From Laguncularia racemosa (Eukaryota; Streptophyta; Magnoliopsida; Myrtales; Combretaceae): a stretch of DNA of 64,000 bases. A program made the translations under genes and the position numbers. The notes beneath the pieces are model-generated. The model saw nothing but the letters and a program-made list of their open reading frames with translations, ran no database searches and was not told where the DNA came from. This document shows positions 33,991 through 46,343 of this stretch, one piece after another. The stretch is from assembly GCA_037954665.1 (NCBI GenBank), contig JBBMOL010000047.1, forward strand, positions 310,001 through 374,000, in the 5' to 3' direction. Positions within the stretch are counted from its first letter, which is position 1, and each line of letters begins with the position of its first letter.

Positions 33991-36270
33991 ATTATAATTA
34001 ATAAACTAATATTAATTAATTAAAATAATCAATAAGATAATAATTTATTTAGGTTAAGTAAGTTGTGCTTAGCACTTAATTGCCAAGTAAAATAGATACC
34101 TTGTTTGACTAAGTGTAGCTAAGTGATTTTAGACTTGGGCTTAACTTATAAACTTAAAGGCAAATGGACTTGGTTAATAAACTTAAGGAGTTAGACTTGA
34201 TTAAATCGAGTAATTAAATTTAATTAATCTAGATTAACCTTAATGAATTATAATTGACTAATTAATAGCAATTTTTCTTTTATTGAATATAAATTGCTAA
34301 TTGCTTTTAGATTTGGATCTCTTCTTGGATTGTGATCAATAAGACCTTCATGTGTGTGTAGCCTTGCATGCTACATACTTGTTAGGATAATAATCAAACT
34401 AGATTTAATTCAACTTGACTTAATAATTGTATGCCTTATATATGTGTTTGGTTGTTTCTGGTTAGCGAATAGTGTTATTGGATTAAGACTATACTATGGT
34501 CATAGATTTTAGGGTAATATGGTTGTTACGCACCTAGGCCACTACGATGGCTTAGCAATAGCCTATAGGAGGGAACTGTGATTGTTAACAAATTGACAAA
34601 AGTGAGAAGAAGCTATAGTGGCTATCATTTAGAGGAATAGGACTTACGGATTATATAGTACACATAGACTCCAATTGTTAGTAGCTAATAAGGCAATGAA
34701 CTCCATAGGAGAGTTTTGTGTTGTATGGGATCTGATCGTCTTTATCAACCCTCGAATGACCTGTTGTGATAGGATTTGGACCCCTTCATTCCTTTATCTA
34801 TTCTGAGGAGTCACAAAATACTCCAACTTCTAGGATGCTTGAAGTGTATTATTTGTTACACCTAAAATAATACCTTAACAAACTTTGCTTATTACATTAG
34901 AAGCTAAGCATGTGTGAATGGCATCGTGTGCGCTAGTTGACTATCACGTTATTGAGTTTGTTATTACTCACTTCCCTTTATTTACCATTTTTCAGGTGAT
35001 GACTACTATATTGATGAATTGTATAATTAGCTTGGCTTTAGATTTTCTGATGGGGATTTAGTTAATGATTGACTTTATGTTAAGGACAAATAGTTGCCAT
35101 CTTATTACCTAAATTAGTGGACTTTGATGGATTGCAAACTTCACTATGATGCCAGACTTTACATACTTTACTTATGAGACTTTATTACTTGCTTTTAATG
35201 GGTTGGACCCAGACTGTTAGACTTATAATTTCTTGAACTTTGGGTTATTTTAGGCCTTTTAGGCCCTATACTTTGATATAGTTTTATATGATATGCTATG
35301 AGGCTTTTAGTATAAAGGTTTTACAAAATTAATATTAATAAGCATTTTCAAAACTAAAATTGGAAAAACATTCAATCAATTGTCCTACTAAACAAGTAAC
35401 CATTTTTAAACTTAATGAATAGTTTTAGAAATTAAAATTGAATAAAGGAGAATGGATAGGTTTAGAGCCATAGTGTGCTCTACTTAAGCAAGATGCATGG
35501 TAAGCTATTATGCCTACTAGGTTTCAGGACGTGGCACAAGAGAGTTAAAAAAAAATTCCCATTATGAAATTATTTATTTATTGAGCGTCTACGTTTTAGG
35601 GCATAACACAAAGAGTTAAAAAAAAAAAAATTCCATTATGAAATTTTTGTTTACCTAAAAATCTATTTGGAGTAATGGGAAGCTAGTTTCAATGAGAAGA
35701 ATTTATTTCCTCAACAAGAAAAAGTAGTATACCAAAACAACAAAAAGAAAAGTTTATAGAGGATAAAAAAATTTGTCAAAATTTCAAAAGTGACAATTTT
35801 GTGTTATAAAGAAATTTATTAGAATTATGGCCATCACTTTTGCAAGAGCAATGATGTGTCAAGTTTATTTTATTGAACTTCCATTATGCTAAAATAAGTC
35901 TGGGACTCATCATCAAATAGTTATCAAAGGAGATTCCATATAATTAATGGCTAAGGAAATTTATATTCCTCTACAAGCACATGAACAATAAATAATCTAG
36001 TGTTCAATTATTACTTGGCCAAAAAGAACATTACAAGTAATAAAATGGCAGACACTATAAGGTGAATACAATATCATTACGATAAGGTGACAATTAAATA
36101 ACTTATACATGTTAAACAGCGAGTTGAAGAGTTGACATATTTGAAAAGTGCCCAAAACCGTTGAACTTTATCAAAAGAGCTCTTGATAAAGCAGCAAAAT
36201 ATAGAGGGCTTATATGATACTCAAGCTTAGCTCAAATTAATATCATGGATTAACTCTTTACTCTAGTGGT
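33991..36270. other. AT-rich DNA with LTR-like stretches, no supported gene
   Basis: The part at 34430-35030 reads like the 3' half of a decayed plant LTR in plus orientation, but ends and duplications could not be fixed. A roughly 76-bp phrase around 'gttaaaaaaaaattcc' occurs twice (35545 and 35620). No coding frame is supported. Confidence 0.4.
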
Positions 36271-36271
36271 A

Positions 36272-36860
36272 GGACACAAGGTGTTAGACCCATTAATTTG
36301 GGGATATTTCAGATACATTTGGTTTGGTAGGTTCGAAATAGGGATCACTAAACTAGTTTGACCACTCTTAGCCCTTCTTGGTCTGCTGACTTGCTTAAAG
36401 GCCTTTCTATTGACTTATTTACAAGGTTACAAGGTTTAAAACTTTATTTACAAAATTATTAGGCTTAGAAGGCTTATTTATAAGTTTATTAGGTAGGGGC
36501 TGTATTAAGCCCATTAAATAATCCATTTATGTTAAAAGCCCAAAAGAAGTTACAAATGTATTCATAAGGGTTTTATCTTGTTTGTTGATCATCATAACGA
36601 TCTAATGGATGTAATAGACAACTCATTTTATTTGACAATCTCTAGAGTCATATGATGATTGTGAATGAGCCATGAAATCTATAAATAGAGGCCTTCTCCT
36701 CCTCATTTGCACATTTGGTGAATTAAAAAAATGTTATTATGCTGCTGAAATATCATTGTAAAAGATCAAATTAAGAATTTGATGAAGAACAATAAAAAAC
36801 ATTCAAGAAGTTGCTTACACCTGCTCATAAGCTATTGAGATGGTATGTTCCTCCTTTCAC
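36272..36860 (+). repeat. Possible LTR with TATA box
   Basis: A candidate start TGTTAGACCC at 36272 precedes a strong TATA box (CTATAAATAGAGG at about 36680). The end is uncertain, near a degenerate TGGTAT that could be a primer-binding site at 36840. No partner LTR was found in the window. This is a guess based on layout and the TATA box. Confidence 0.35.
36679..36692 (+). promoter_or_regulatory. TATA box, probably of an LTR
   Basis: CTATAAATAGAGGCC matches the plant TATA consensus well and is followed by a CT-rich start region. No plant gene lies downstream, so an LTR promoter is the likely source. Confidence 0.45.
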
Positions 36861-37749
36861 ACCTCTCTTTAATCACACCCATCTATGTATCATTAGATCA
36901 AGACTTTTCCTTACTCATGTAAAGTGTGATATCACAAGGTGATGTGTTGACCAGTATAAACTCTACATAAATATAGAGAAAAAAAGTGAAAAAAAATATG
37001 GAGAAAACCACTTTCTTTCCAAATTTGATTAACATTAAAGTAAAAAATAACATGAAATATTTATTTTTTTCTTTTAGATTAATAAACATGGGCATCATTG
37101 AAGGTCATGTATTTTGAAGTCGACTTCCATCAAAATTAAATTAATGGTTGCAATTAACAATCACGCAAATAAAGGCAAGCATTTTTTGCAAAGGAGGAGC
37201 AAATAACTATGTATTTAAAATTTTCTTTTTCTTTTTTTTTTGAGTATTTTAGTAGGGGTGTCAATAAAGATATCAAGGGACTACTTCATAGGGTCACATT
37301 CTTAATTCCCACTAACATAAATATTCTTGTAAATTTGGATCATGCTTTGAAGATTAAAAAATGGAATCATATTGACATAAATCAGAATTAGATTCCTTAG
37401 GCGAATGAAACAGTTGCCATGGTTTGGGTTTTGTTCAAGATTAATTGTAGTAGCAGGCTTAGCTAGAGCCCATCCTACAGTGGAACACAACAAAGAACGC
37501 ATTGTCGATAAACAAGATTTCATAGAATGTAAAATTTAACTATAAATATTAAAAATTTCTAATCTAAAATGAATTCACATTTAGATTTAGATATGTTTAT
37601 GAAACTCAATTACTAAATAGGTTGGTAGACCTATTTAGATACTAAATTCAAATTCTTATACGTTTACAAATGAGTATAAATAAATTTAATTCGTTTATTA
37701 ATTGTGTCAAGTTTTACTTATACATGATCATTTATAATTATGGAGGAAT
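36861..37749. other. AT-rich spacer, nothing recognised
   Basis: Short open frames on both strands have no domains. No RNA gene or element end was seen. Confidence 0.5.
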
Positions 37750-40700
37750 GCTCTTTAAATAATGCATTTATTTATTTTTTTTTTTGCAAAATAGCGTACC
37801 TAGAAAAATTATTCAAAAAATAGTTTGCAAAGGTGCAGACTTAAAATGCGTCTTCAGTGTTGCAAATTTTTGCAAAATTGAAGGCACGGATCCAATCCGC
37901 GCCTTTAGTGAAATTTGTGTTGAAGGTATAGACCATGCATGCACCTTTAGTAGATGCCAACTCGCACTTGTACAATTAACCCCACCATAATGTAACCCTA
38001 CACCCTATAGACCTGAAAAAAAAAAAGACATGCATGCAAACCTATATCTATGTAGAGTCATAGACACTACAATATATTAAATTAATAATTCAAACATGTA
38101 AACATAAGACATTTATTTTCATTTTACCTTCTAAAAACTCCATTTTTTTGTTTTTTGTTTTTTCTCTCATTCACAAGAAGAAGAAAAAGTTGTTGTATTG
38201 ATCCAAAACAGTGGGATTTGAAGGAGTAAGCTGAGATCTACCATTTTCTCAATGAAAAAACTATATTAATCTGTATTCTGGTATATATTTTGACAAAAAG
38301 TTGATTTTTTTTTGTTATTATGTTTGTTTTTAGTATTTGAGAATTTTTTGGCCATGATGTTATGATTTTTGAAAAATATTATTGCTTGTTGTTAGTTTGT
38401 AGTGTTGATATTTAAATTAGCCATCCTTTTGCTGTGAAATTTTGGAAAATAAATTAAAGTTGAAACGGAAAGGTATTGCCGTTTTTTTTAGCAAATGCAT
38501 TGTCAAATTTAAAATACCGATATTACTCAGTTTTGTGGAATAACTGATAATTTATATATACTATAGATAGGAAAACAATGGGTGACTACATAAAATTGAT
38601 GATTTACGCATTTGGAAATATTGTGGTTAGTATTGGGAGGGTTGGAATATGATAGAGATTCGGTTAAGAAATTGAAAATGAAGAAGAATACACTGAATTC
38701 TTGTATAGAATATGCTAGGGTATTGGATTTGATCCAACCGAAGTAGGGGTTGAGATAATTCACAAGCATCTTATTTTCCATGGGAGCGATACATCATATG
38801 CCTTGATGGCAATTAAAGATGATGGTGATGTTCAAAACTTCATTGAAACGGCTGAATCTTTTAGAGATCATGGCATACAACAATTGTACGTCAGAATTTT
38901 AGAAGATTTAGGGGGTCCCTCTGAAAGGCAGACATTCCAAGAAAGTGGCCACCTACATTCTTCGCATAACATGGAAGAAATGCCTCCTAAGTTGTCAATG
39001 TTTGTTCTGACCCCCATGGAAGAGGCACCGTTGGTGGATGAAGATGAAGTAAATAGTGCAATTACTTCAGTGTTACAATGACTAGATACGCGCGATCCCT
39101 ACATGGTTCGTTTGGGAGTGGAAACTACCACAAACACCGATGTTGGAATGGGTATTGAGGAGGAGAGTTCTGATTACAAGGAGAGCTTTAAGAAGAAGGA
39201 TGAGGAGAGTGAAAATGATGGAGATGATAGACTTAAAGAGGATCTTCCAATTGTATATACATACTCGACACAAGCAATATATCAATCGGGACAGATTGAA
39301 CCACCTAGTATGACAGTTAAAGATTCTGTTCCTTACTACAACATTGGCGATGATGACTAGTATATCTATTTTGAGTAGGAGCAAAATGCAATGTGAAGTG
39401 GTATGAGTAACAATGACGGCTTCTATAAGGGCATGAGATTCAGAACTAAGGTAGATGTGGTTTAGGCAATTAAGGCTTACTATGTGAAGAACCACTGTAG
39501 CTTCACTATCGTATAATCTAATTCGTTGCTTTGGTCTATTTTTTGTTCGAGGAGGGGCGACGATTGTAAGTGGAGGCTTTGGGCCCGAAAGAAGAAGTTG
39601 GAGGGACTCTTTGTAGTTATTAGATTTGAGGGTCCGCACACATGCATCAACTCAATGATAAGTCAGGATCACCTATAGTTAGATTGCAATCTTCTTGCAG
39701 GCCGGTTTGTAAATCTTGTTAGGGATAATCCTGATATGAAGGTTGTAGAGCTCGCCTCTGTTGTCAAATAGGAATTTGGTTATAGGATAAGCAAGAGGTG
39801 GGTTTGGGACGATAAGAAACAGGCTATTAAGCATGTGTACGAGAATTAGGAGAAGTCTTACAATGAACTCCCTAAGCTTCTAAATGCCATAGAAAATATA
39901 AATTCTAGGACACGAGTTAATTGGGGGTGGAGAAGATTAACCACTCCTAGGGTACCGATCCTTAAAGTGGGTTTTCTAGGCATTCGGGCCGTGCATTGCG
40001 GCATAGAGATTTCTTAGACCAGTTGTTACCATTGATGGAACTTTTTTGTATGGGAAGTACATGCACAATTTTCTGGTTGCTTGTGGTGTTGATGGGGACA
40101 ACCGTATACTTTCGCTGGCATTCACTCTTGTAGATTAAGAGATGACTGAAACATGGGGTTGAGTTTTGAGGAAATTGAAGGAGCATGTGATTGGTGACCA
40201 TAAAGGTTGTGAATCCATTTGCCTTATATCGTACGGACGCACTGGCGTCGAGTTGGTAGTTGAAGCCCGATCTAATGGATAGCTCCCTTCATTCATAGTG
40301 TGGCGTTATTGTTTACAACATGTCATAAGTAACTTCAACACATCACACAAAAATATGAAATGTAAGAAATTAGTTACATACGCTGGGTTGTAAGCATAAG
40401 CTCGAGAGATGAACTATTTGATGGACTTTGTGAGGACTATTAAGCATGATGTCCTGAAATGGTTCGACGATGTGTCGGTGAATATGTAGACCCTAGCTCA
40501 TGATGGTTCATATCGGTTTAGGTATATGATGTCCAACATTGTCGAAAGCTATAATTCCGTCTTAAAGGGAGCTTAGGGGTTACCCATGACAGCTTTGGTG
40601 AAGAAGACTTTCTACAATTGTGTAGGGTACTCCGTGAAGAAACATTGTAAGGCATTTAAGAATATGACGAAGGATGGAATCTTCACCAAATATGCTACAG

Positions 40701-41785
40701 AAAAGATAGAAAGATGGAGTTCAAGGGCTAACAACCACAGGGTCATTGACTACAACAAGCAGTAGAGAATTTTTGAAGTGCTTACTAGTAATCGTCGTGT
40801 TGGGAGGGGGTCGGACGTATATTGTTGACTATGCTCATAATTCATGCACTTATCAAAAGTGGCAAATATACCGAATCCCATCTTCCTATGCCTACGCAGT
40901 AGCTGCTTTATTCAGGCTCGATATTTCGACATCTATATTAGATTGGTACAACTGACACACCAAGAGCTCACATGTAGGACACACTTGATGCTTATAGATG
41001 ACGAGCTTGATTAGGAGCTAGTATAGTTTCCATTATTCTGTCCAAGACCAAACCTTGCATTGAAAAAGGAGAAACCGAGGTGAAAAAGATATCATATGGA
41101 GATGGACATTATGGAGTATCTAGATAAGGTCACATGTGGACTTTGTTGAGGGGAAGCCATAATAGAAGAATGAGGCCACACTAACACCATAATGGTATAC
41201 GATGAATAATCAAATGCATGATTTGTTGAATATTAGCTTACCTTTACACATTTATGGTATTGAATTATTGCCTTTATAATACTAACATTTTTTTTCCATT
41301 GTGTAGATTAGATTAAACCTTGACCATGTTGTTTCTTTCATGGATGTTGTAATTTTTTCACTTTTTGTAACAAATTATTTCACAGTTGTTTCTTAACATT
41401 TTGCATGTCTTTCCTAGATGTTGTCGATTCTTATACGCTTTTCCATTTTCTTACATAGTTGTTTACTAGATAATGTTAATTTTCATAAATAATTTATCGA
41501 TTCACTGGACTCTACTCTGTAGCATGCTGCATCCATCTATTATGCACCAATAATTTTTTTATTATTATTTATGTAAACTTTTAATTTTTTCCTAAAACAT
41601 AAAAAATTTAATTTGAGAGATTTTATTTATCTTTACATGATTTTTCATAATTTTTTTGATAATAATAAAAAAAAATATATATTAAAGGCTTGTTTTGGGT
41701 TCGTACCTTTACGACCTACTTTTGAAATAATTTTTGGAGGTATGTTATTTTGTAATTTTTTTTAAAAATACATTATTTAAGAGTA
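37750..41785 (+). mobile_element. Mutator-like element (MULE) with long inverted ends
   Basis: The left end (37750-37841) and the reverse complement of the right end (41698-41785) align over about 90 bp. Shared phrases are CTTTAAATAATG / CTTAAATAATG, CAAAATA-C-TACCT, AAAAATTATT and GCAAAGGTGCAGAC / CGTAAAGGTACGAAC. Long inverted ends around a mudrA-type transposase define a MULE. A 9-bp target duplication could not be identified, so the outer limits are uncertain by a few bases. The transposase inside is broken. Confidence 0.8.
38640..40960 (+). pseudogene. mudrA-type MULE transposase, riddled with stops
   Basis: On the plus strand the N-terminal part reads GFDPTEVGVEIIH, then HGSDTSYALMAIKDDGDVQNF (the MuDR N-terminal domain). 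A linker follows, then GMRFRTKVDVV*AIKAYYVKNH (the second MuDR domain), GPHTC and a His/Asp stretch. The catalytic core has VVTIDGTFLYGKY with the first Asp and VACGVDGDNRILSLAF, and later NIVESYNSVLKGA. A SWIM-type zinc finger at the end is suggested by CTYQKWQIYRIPSSYAYAVAA. More than ten in-frame stops occur, nearly all where Gln (CAG/CAA) or Trp (TGG) would be expected. Full length would be about 750 residues, normal for the family. Confidence 0.85.
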
Positions 41786-42670
41786 TTTTTTTATAATTAT
41801 ATTGTATCATGTTTATGATGATGATGATTATGGGGGGAAAAAGAAAGGGACTAAAGTCTCTCCTCAACCACTTTTGTACAAGTTGGCATGAATTATCCGC
41901 ATTTGCCCATCATTAATCTTTTGCCAAAAAAGATAAATTAAAGTACTTTATAGTGTTTACTATTGTTACCACGTTTGATGGGGGAAAAAAATGGTAATTG
42001 TAACAGGATAATATTGACAGGTAGTTGGCGGCTTTTGTCGAGTTGAAAGTAAAATATAATAAAATAAAATCACTTTTTTTTTTCATAAATTTACTTTTTG
42101 ATATTTTTAAAAAGATGATTTTCACATTTAAACAATTTTACTGAATTTAAATTGTTTATATATTGTAAATATCATAATGGGACGTAGGAATAGTGACGCA
42201 GATGTTCACCACTTGCGATAAAAGTTCGTATCTTTTCGTTGATACAGCGGTCAAAAAGTCGAATTATTTCATAAAGCATGCAGCCTTCAATCTTCACGCT
42301 ACCATGTTCTTCCAATTTTCCAAGAACGGATATATATGTTCCCATGGCCACAAATGCTTTATTATTTTATTTTGTTTTAAGATGCACATGTTAAGCGCAA
42401 ATCATATACACTTTAAATCATGACAATTATGAAAAATAAGTTTGATATTATGTATGGAGTCACATTAACGACGAGAAATCAACAACAATATTTATCCATT
42501 ATTGTTATCTAAGATAATCAAAAGATGAAAAGACAAAAATAGCAGCAAACATCTGAAATTGCCTAACCTGTGGCCCAGCAAATTGACTGCCACTAACTAC
42601 ACTGCAATGCGGCTGAATGCCGCTAAGTATGCTGCGCAGGTCACTTTTATCGAGCACATAGTAGCACAGG
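41786..42670. other. Spacer, nothing recognised
   Basis: AT-rich sequence with two short open frames (41913-42125 minus, 42193-42423 plus) lacking domains. No element end could be fixed. Confidence 0.5.
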
Positions 42671-43318
42671 CCATGGCGGAAACAGTTTTATTCGATACGG
42701 TCTATCCTTCAAATTAAATTTTATATTACAGCTTTTTTTTTTTTTAAAATCAAATTTAACTATACCATTCAATTTGTAATTTTTTTAAACTTAAAAAAAC
42801 GGTTTGGTTTGATTCGCGGTTCGAACCGTTTTTCCACACATTATTAATTTTTCTATATATAAATTAATAAATTATGAAAAATTATACTTGATATAAAAAA
42901 TAATAATTTATTATGATTTCTTCGATATCATTTAACATTTTTAATACACATTTAATATATTTAAAAAGATTTTATTATTTCTATCAAGATAATTATGATT
43001 TATATATCAATCCATAAACAAAAATATAAAATAAAAAAATAGTAAGTTATTTGATTAAAAAAAAATAAGTGGAGGAATTGAATAAGTAACATGGAATTAT
43101 TTTTTTTAGTTATATATTTTCTAAATTTTGACCACCATTTTCTTTTTCTTCACTTTTCAAGATTCGATATGATTCGTAATTTTTTTGAACATAAAAAACC
43201 GGTTTGGTTTGGTTTGTAAATTTTTTGAACTTAAAAAAAATAGTTTGAACCTAATATACAGTTCGATCCAATCCGATTTGTGGTTCGGTTAGTTTTTTTG
43301 TCCACTCCTACCTAAGAT
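42671..43318. mobile_element. hAT-like miniature element, copy 3
   Basis: The right end TTTTTGTCCACTCCTA (43310) is, in reverse complement, TAGGAGTGGACAAAA, matching the left end of copy 1. The middle (about 42840-43020) aligns with the AT-rich middle of copy 1: 'tgatataaaaaa', 'tttcttcgatat', 'acacatttaatat'. The left end near 42671 is decayed (aggccatggcggaaac), and no target duplication matching CCTAAGAT (43311-43318) was found. Non-coding. Confidence 0.65.
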
Positions 43319-45539
43319 AGTAGCCTCGAGAAAATTGTTGTGTAGGCTTGAATGACTCCCTATGTCTCCAAGAAACTATGGAATGGAGGTTTTGATGCAT
43401 GTTGTAGAAGAGGTCAACAAAGATCAATGAAGGCAAAGGTGCCTTATGTTGATAGATTATTTTAGATATGGGTCTCCAAGTCTAAATCAATCTATTTAGT
43501 GTTGATTAGTTGCCATAGATGTGGGCCTCCAAGTTTAAGTTGGCCAACTTAACCTAGAGTTTAAATAAGGATAGGAGGAAAGAGCTCGATAGATAAGGTA
43601 AATCAATATCTCATAAATCCCCTCATTACTCTTTACTAAATCCAAAGTCAAAGAAGAGATATTGGCATATTTATCACCTTCATTATTTGGCTTAGCCATT
43701 CCCCATAAATTTGACATTAAGGCTCTTGTAAAGGATCCAAACTCTACCATTTTACTCTAATATACTCATGTTACCTTGATCCTCTTTCACATCACTAATT
43801 TGAGCATCGGGGTGGTCACGTTGGAATCAACTCCAATAACCCCCCCATCTTTCTTGATTTGTGCAAGTCGTGTACCGGGTTAGGATATTGAAATAGCACC
43901 CCATTAAATCCTTGAGCTCCTTATAGTTAAGGTGTCTATGTGTGTTGCTTGGGGCATTGAGAAGATTGCTATGTAAACACAAATGACTCTCTAAATCCCT
44001 TAGTTCTTATAATGGGAGTGTCAATGCTTGAAGTGAGGTAATTTGTGCTTGTAGAGGTGCTGTAATCAATGGAGATGCTTCTGTTAGTTGAACTCCTATC
44101 CATAGTTGTGTAAACCGTGTGGCAATAACCTTTAACTAGTTGAAATGTTTCTATAATTATTGGAAGTCCTCAAGAGGCAAAGTTGGCCTAAGAAGAAAGG
44201 AGGCCTAATAATGAGACAAGTATATTGAATGATGGCTTAAACCTTCTAAATCCTAAGCTCTAACATGGTTAGATTTATGCCCCAATACTTGCATCATGAC
44301 CTCTAACTCAACTAGTATTAGTGGGGTGGTTACAATTAGCAAACAAGAGGAGGGGGTGGATTGATTACTTAAAACTTTAAAATTCTTTTTCAAAAGTTTT
44401 ATAAAATGCCCATTCTAATTACTATTGGAAATATTTGATTAAATGTAAAAGTGAAAATTAAAATAAATATATTGCTTATAAGTTAATAGAGTAGGATAAG
44501 AAGATCATATAAGTATTTATAAAGGTTCCTCCTTATGAGTTACTTCTCTTTTTCAGTATGTGGCCAAGGATTTGGTCATCCATATCAACATATTCCACTA
44601 ATTAAAGAAATCAAGATAAGCTATACAAGTTATGCCACAAACTATCACCTCTGACTCTACCTTACCATAGTATTTCTTACCATAGGATTAATGCAAGTTT
44701 ACAAAGTCTCCTAATTATTCCCATAAATAGTCACACACTAATGTTTAAAGAGTTTAGTGATTGTGCTCAAGGATTATAATATTTTTTCTCTCCACTTTTG
44801 TATAATATCTTTAAACAATACTAAAAATACCTTTTTAGTATAAAATAGTATATTTCTTTTCTTCTTTTCTTCATGTCCTATAAGTTCTTTAGTCTTGTGT
44901 GGCTCTCTTTATACAGCTATCCTTCAAATGTTAATATGGAAATACATAAATAATTTGTATGTTGATCCTTCCTTTTTCTTTATGAATTTTCATAAAGAAG
45001 TGGCCGTTGTGATGATTATTCAAATACGCTTCCATGAATAAGTCTTTTATTCTTCCTCTTATCTTCAATATTCACTTCTATAAGTATCTTCAATATTTTT
45101 AATATCTGCTCCTTGTTTGTTGCTCATAATATATCTTCAAATTTTATTCCTTCCATAATTAATAATAACCTTTGCAGTATTTGATTTCCCATTCAAATCA
45201 TCTTTCCCTAATAATTATTGTATTTGAAATTCTTTCCTTAATCCTCCATAAGAAAGCCTTTTATTGCTTCCAATTGCAGTTTTTGACCAATTTCGATTGG
45301 TTCCAACTTAGTTCTAATGGTTTTCAATTGCTGGTACCGATACTCATTGCATGTTTCAACTTAGCTTTCGGTTTCTGAATGCTTTCGAAGCTTGTATGTT
45401 GCTTTGTTATCTTTTCTTTTTAAGGCTTCTGACTTAAGTTTACAATAATAATTTTATACTTTTATCTGCACACTAAATAAACACATTAATTTACACTTAT
45501 TATAATTTTTTGTTATCATCAAAACACTATTTAAATACT

Positions 45540-45563
45540 TTATATATATATATATATATATAT
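45540..45563. repeat. Microsatellite (TA)n
   Basis: A run of about twelve TA dinucleotides. Confidence 0.9.
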
Positions 45564-45709
45564 TCACTACTTTTAGTCATGAAGTGCTATATATTTGCAC
45601 CAAAAAAAAAAAAAAATCATATGTGGGTAATTAACAATCAAAGCCACAGTGATATATCCTTATAATAAAAAATAATAGTAAAGCCAAGTTACGAAACAAC
45701 TCAAAGAGA

Positions 45710-45895
45710 TCATTCCTTAATACTAAGCCACACCAAGGTTATGACTCCTGACGAAGGACCTGTTGTTATCCTTGTAAGGCAAGTTTTCCAGTCATACTGA
45801 TAAAAAAAGTTCTGTATTCTCCGCATTTCCCCAGTGCTACCAAGTAAAAACATGCAAGAAGATAATGACATAACACGAGAAGCTGAGGCATACAA
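45710..45895 (-). other. Possible isolated exon, unrecognised
   Basis: A 61-codon minus-strand frame has mixed, protein-like composition (LSSCMFLLGSTGEMRRIQ, FFYQYDWKTCL). An acceptor-like TTTTGTATGCCTCAG lies at its upstream edge. I do not recognise the family, and no further exons were found in the next 2 kb. It may be a gene fragment or chance. Confidence 0.2.
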
Positions 45896-46343
45896 AAGTC
45901 TATTACTTCATTTTATATTTTATGTCATACTTCCAATTAATGTTTTTTCTCAAACATTTGATGATTACCATTTCTTCTAGCTAAGAGAGAGGCAGATTTA
46001 TGTGGTTCCATTTACCATGTGTAAACGCATAAGGGATTCAAACTTTTTTTTTAAGTGTTGCCAAAATTACCAGGCTAACTTTAACAACATTGAGTCAAGG
46101 TAATCAAACAATCACAGTACTATGCTTCTTTAAAACTAAAGTTGGTTAAGATTAGCAGTAAACATAATTCGGATACCACGTTTTTCCAAAATATAAAATA
46201 TTCACAGGAAAATTGTACCTATATTAAACCTGGATCACATTAGTTAAGCTTATCGATCGTTATGGAGTTATACAGAATTGAAGAAAGTAGCTCAAAGAGA
46301 ATGATGTTTGCAAATTCTATATTGGAATACTTCTTGTGAATAC

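Larger units (their letters stand above)
43319..46338. other. Repeat-like spacer without a supported gene
   Basis: No coding frame has a recognised domain. Around 44340-44420, 'gaggagggggtggattgatt' followed by 'aaaactttaaaattc' resembles the 'gagggggtgaat' module of common plant copia-type repeats, but boundaries could not be set. A (TA)n tract lies at 45540-45563. Confidence 0.4.
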
